Both the position numbers and the translations under genes were made by a program. Under the pieces are notes generated by a model. The model was not told the origin of the DNA, did no database searches, and saw only the letters and a program-made list of their open reading frames with translations. 64,000 nucleotides of DNA from Aristaeella lactis. Lineage in GTDB: Bacteria; Bacillota; Clostridia; Christensenellales; Aristaeellaceae. Below, one piece after another: positions 63,229 to 64,000 of this stretch (position 1 is the stretch's first letter; the number at the start of each line of letters is the position of its first letter). Location of the stretch: positions 1,054,001 through 1,118,000 of the forward strand of contig NZ_CP069421.1 of NCBI RefSeq assembly GCF_018118585.1, given 5' to 3'.

Positions 63229-64000
63229 TTATACAGGTTCCCCAAACGTATCCGGCCTCTGTGGATTAAACACTTCATTACACGTCATAACCGTAACCAG
63301 ATCTTCTGTCTCCGACAGATTAATAATGTTATGCGTCCATCCCGGGATCATATAGATGGCTTCGATTTTGTCACCAGACACTTCAAACTCGACCATCTCA
63401 TTGGTATTGATGTTCCGTTCCTGGATGAGTCCATGGCCGTGAACTACGATAAACTGTTCCCATTTGCTGTTATGCCAGTGTTGGCCTTTGGTAATACCGG
63501 GCTTGCTGATATTGATTGAAACCTGTCCACAATCCTTTGTATGAACCAGTTCCGTAAAACTTCCGCGGTTGTCGCAGTTCATCTTTAGTTGGTATTTAAA
63601 TGCTTCTTTAGGAAGATATGTCAGATATAAGGAAAACAGCTTCTTAGCGAAAGATCCTTCCGGCATCTTTGGCATCAGAAGGGTGATCGGCTGCTGTTTG
63701 AATTCCTGAAGAAGATCAATGATTTCTCCAAGTGTTACCTTGTGTGTTATCGGTACATAACAGTATCTGCCGTTCGGATTCTCCACGGGTTCCAGCCCGT
63801 CATATTCGCAGTGCTTCTCTTTCCCTTCCAGAAGATCCAGCATACCCTCGACAAGGTCATCAATATAGAGCAGTTCCACTACGTTATTTCGATCAGATAC
63901 GGTATAGGGCAGATCATTGGCCACCGCGTTGCAGAAGGTGGATACTGCAGAATTGTAATTTGGTCTGCTGTGTCCCATAAGGTTCGGAAAACGATATACT
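63229..64000 (-). CDS. CapF/WbjC-like bifunctional reductase, 5' end beyond window
   Basis: The C-terminal 256 residues. The reading frame continues through the window end (VYRFPNLMGHSRPNYNSAV), so the true start is outside. The first part is the end of an NAD-dependent epimerase/reductase domain; from about the position of MNCDNRGSFTELVHT onward is a cupin with KGQHWHNSKWEQF and PGWTHNIINL metal ligands. CapF/WbjC enzymes act after the 4,6-dehydratase in making UDP-FucNAc-type sugars, which fits the operon. Confidence 0.88.
   Translation of the reverse strand, partial: VYRFPNLMGHSRPNYNSAVSTFCNAVANDLPYTVSDRNNVVELLYIDDLVEGMLDLLEGKEKHCEYDGLEPVENPNGRYCYVPITHKVTLGEIIDLLQEFKQQPITLLMPKMPEGSFAKKLFSLYLTYLPKEAFKYQLKMNCDNRGSFTELVHTKDCGQVSINISKPGITKGQHWHNSKWEQFIVVHGHGLIQERNINTNEMVEFEVSGDKIEAIYMIPGWTHNIINLSETEDLVTVMTCNEVFNPQRPDTFGEPV

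Overview
The window looks like a chromosomal segment of a strictly anaerobic Firmicute of class Clostridia, probably an uncultured gut or rumen lineage. Supporting this are strong Shine-Dalgarno sites, an HrcA/CIRCE-controlled groESL operon, a membrane Na+-pumping decarboxylase, ATP-type PEP carboxykinase, a CggR-type glycolytic repressor, a superoxide reductase and SPASM radical-SAM peptide maturases. Coding DNA is fairly GC-rich; intergenic DNA is crowded with short structured repeats. No rRNA, tRNA, CRISPR array or complete insertion sequence was seen. Lineage below class is a guess.

Layout. 1-2400: groES-groEL with CIRCE. 2546-4952: mutY convergent with an M18 aminopeptidase. 5519-9641: DnaK / DUF5685-like / DnaJ-like operon, then a zinc-ribbon membrane protein. 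10137-11306: a CI/LexA-like S24 repressor with a stand-alone LexA-type winged helix and a well-defined operator. 11635-13079: argF and pspC. 13399-18627: oxaloacetate decarboxylase operon and pckA. 19316-25552: udk, a GH127 arabinofuranosidase, a MATE exporter and a first UDP-glucose dehydrogenase. 25736-27865: an isolated AT-rich gene with a possible PIN-like core and membrane anchor. 28043-31636: tpiA, pgk, cggR. 32254-39065: a large secreted FecR/MBG-repeat protein followed by a CHASE2-PP2C phosphatase. 39480-41376: an ECF sigma factor with a small partner, and a metallophosphatase.

41467-54894 is the most unusual coding region: two adjacent RiPP-like modules on the minus strand. Together they hold two radical-SAM/SPASM enzymes, two PqqD-like carriers, three HPr-kinase-like proteins, an S26 peptidase of the Ser-His type, an ABC exporter pair and four candidate precursor peptides, one of them only 52 codons. 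Three precursors share a P-x-V-E leader motif; the fourth has a double-glycine leader. Hairpins that may act as attenuators follow the precursors in both modules. 55174-64000 is a polysaccharide operon (UDP-GlcA epimerase, second UDP-Glc dehydrogenase, UDP-GlcNAc 4,6-dehydratase, VanZ-like protein, nucleotidyltransferase, CapF-like protein cut by the window end).

The most distinctive non-coding feature is a family of hairpin arrays. Short stems of differing sequence are separated by near-constant linkers (ATTTCACAT or AATTCATAT). All arrays point the same way on the chromosome regardless of neighbouring gene direction. They often end against a terminal unit that is an inverted copy of adjacent gene sequence, so many genes end inside a hairpin that contains their stop codon. 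REP-like inverted repeats, a covarying three-helix element in three copies, and a repeat inserted in frame inside a kinase gene complete the picture of a genome shaped by small structured repeats.
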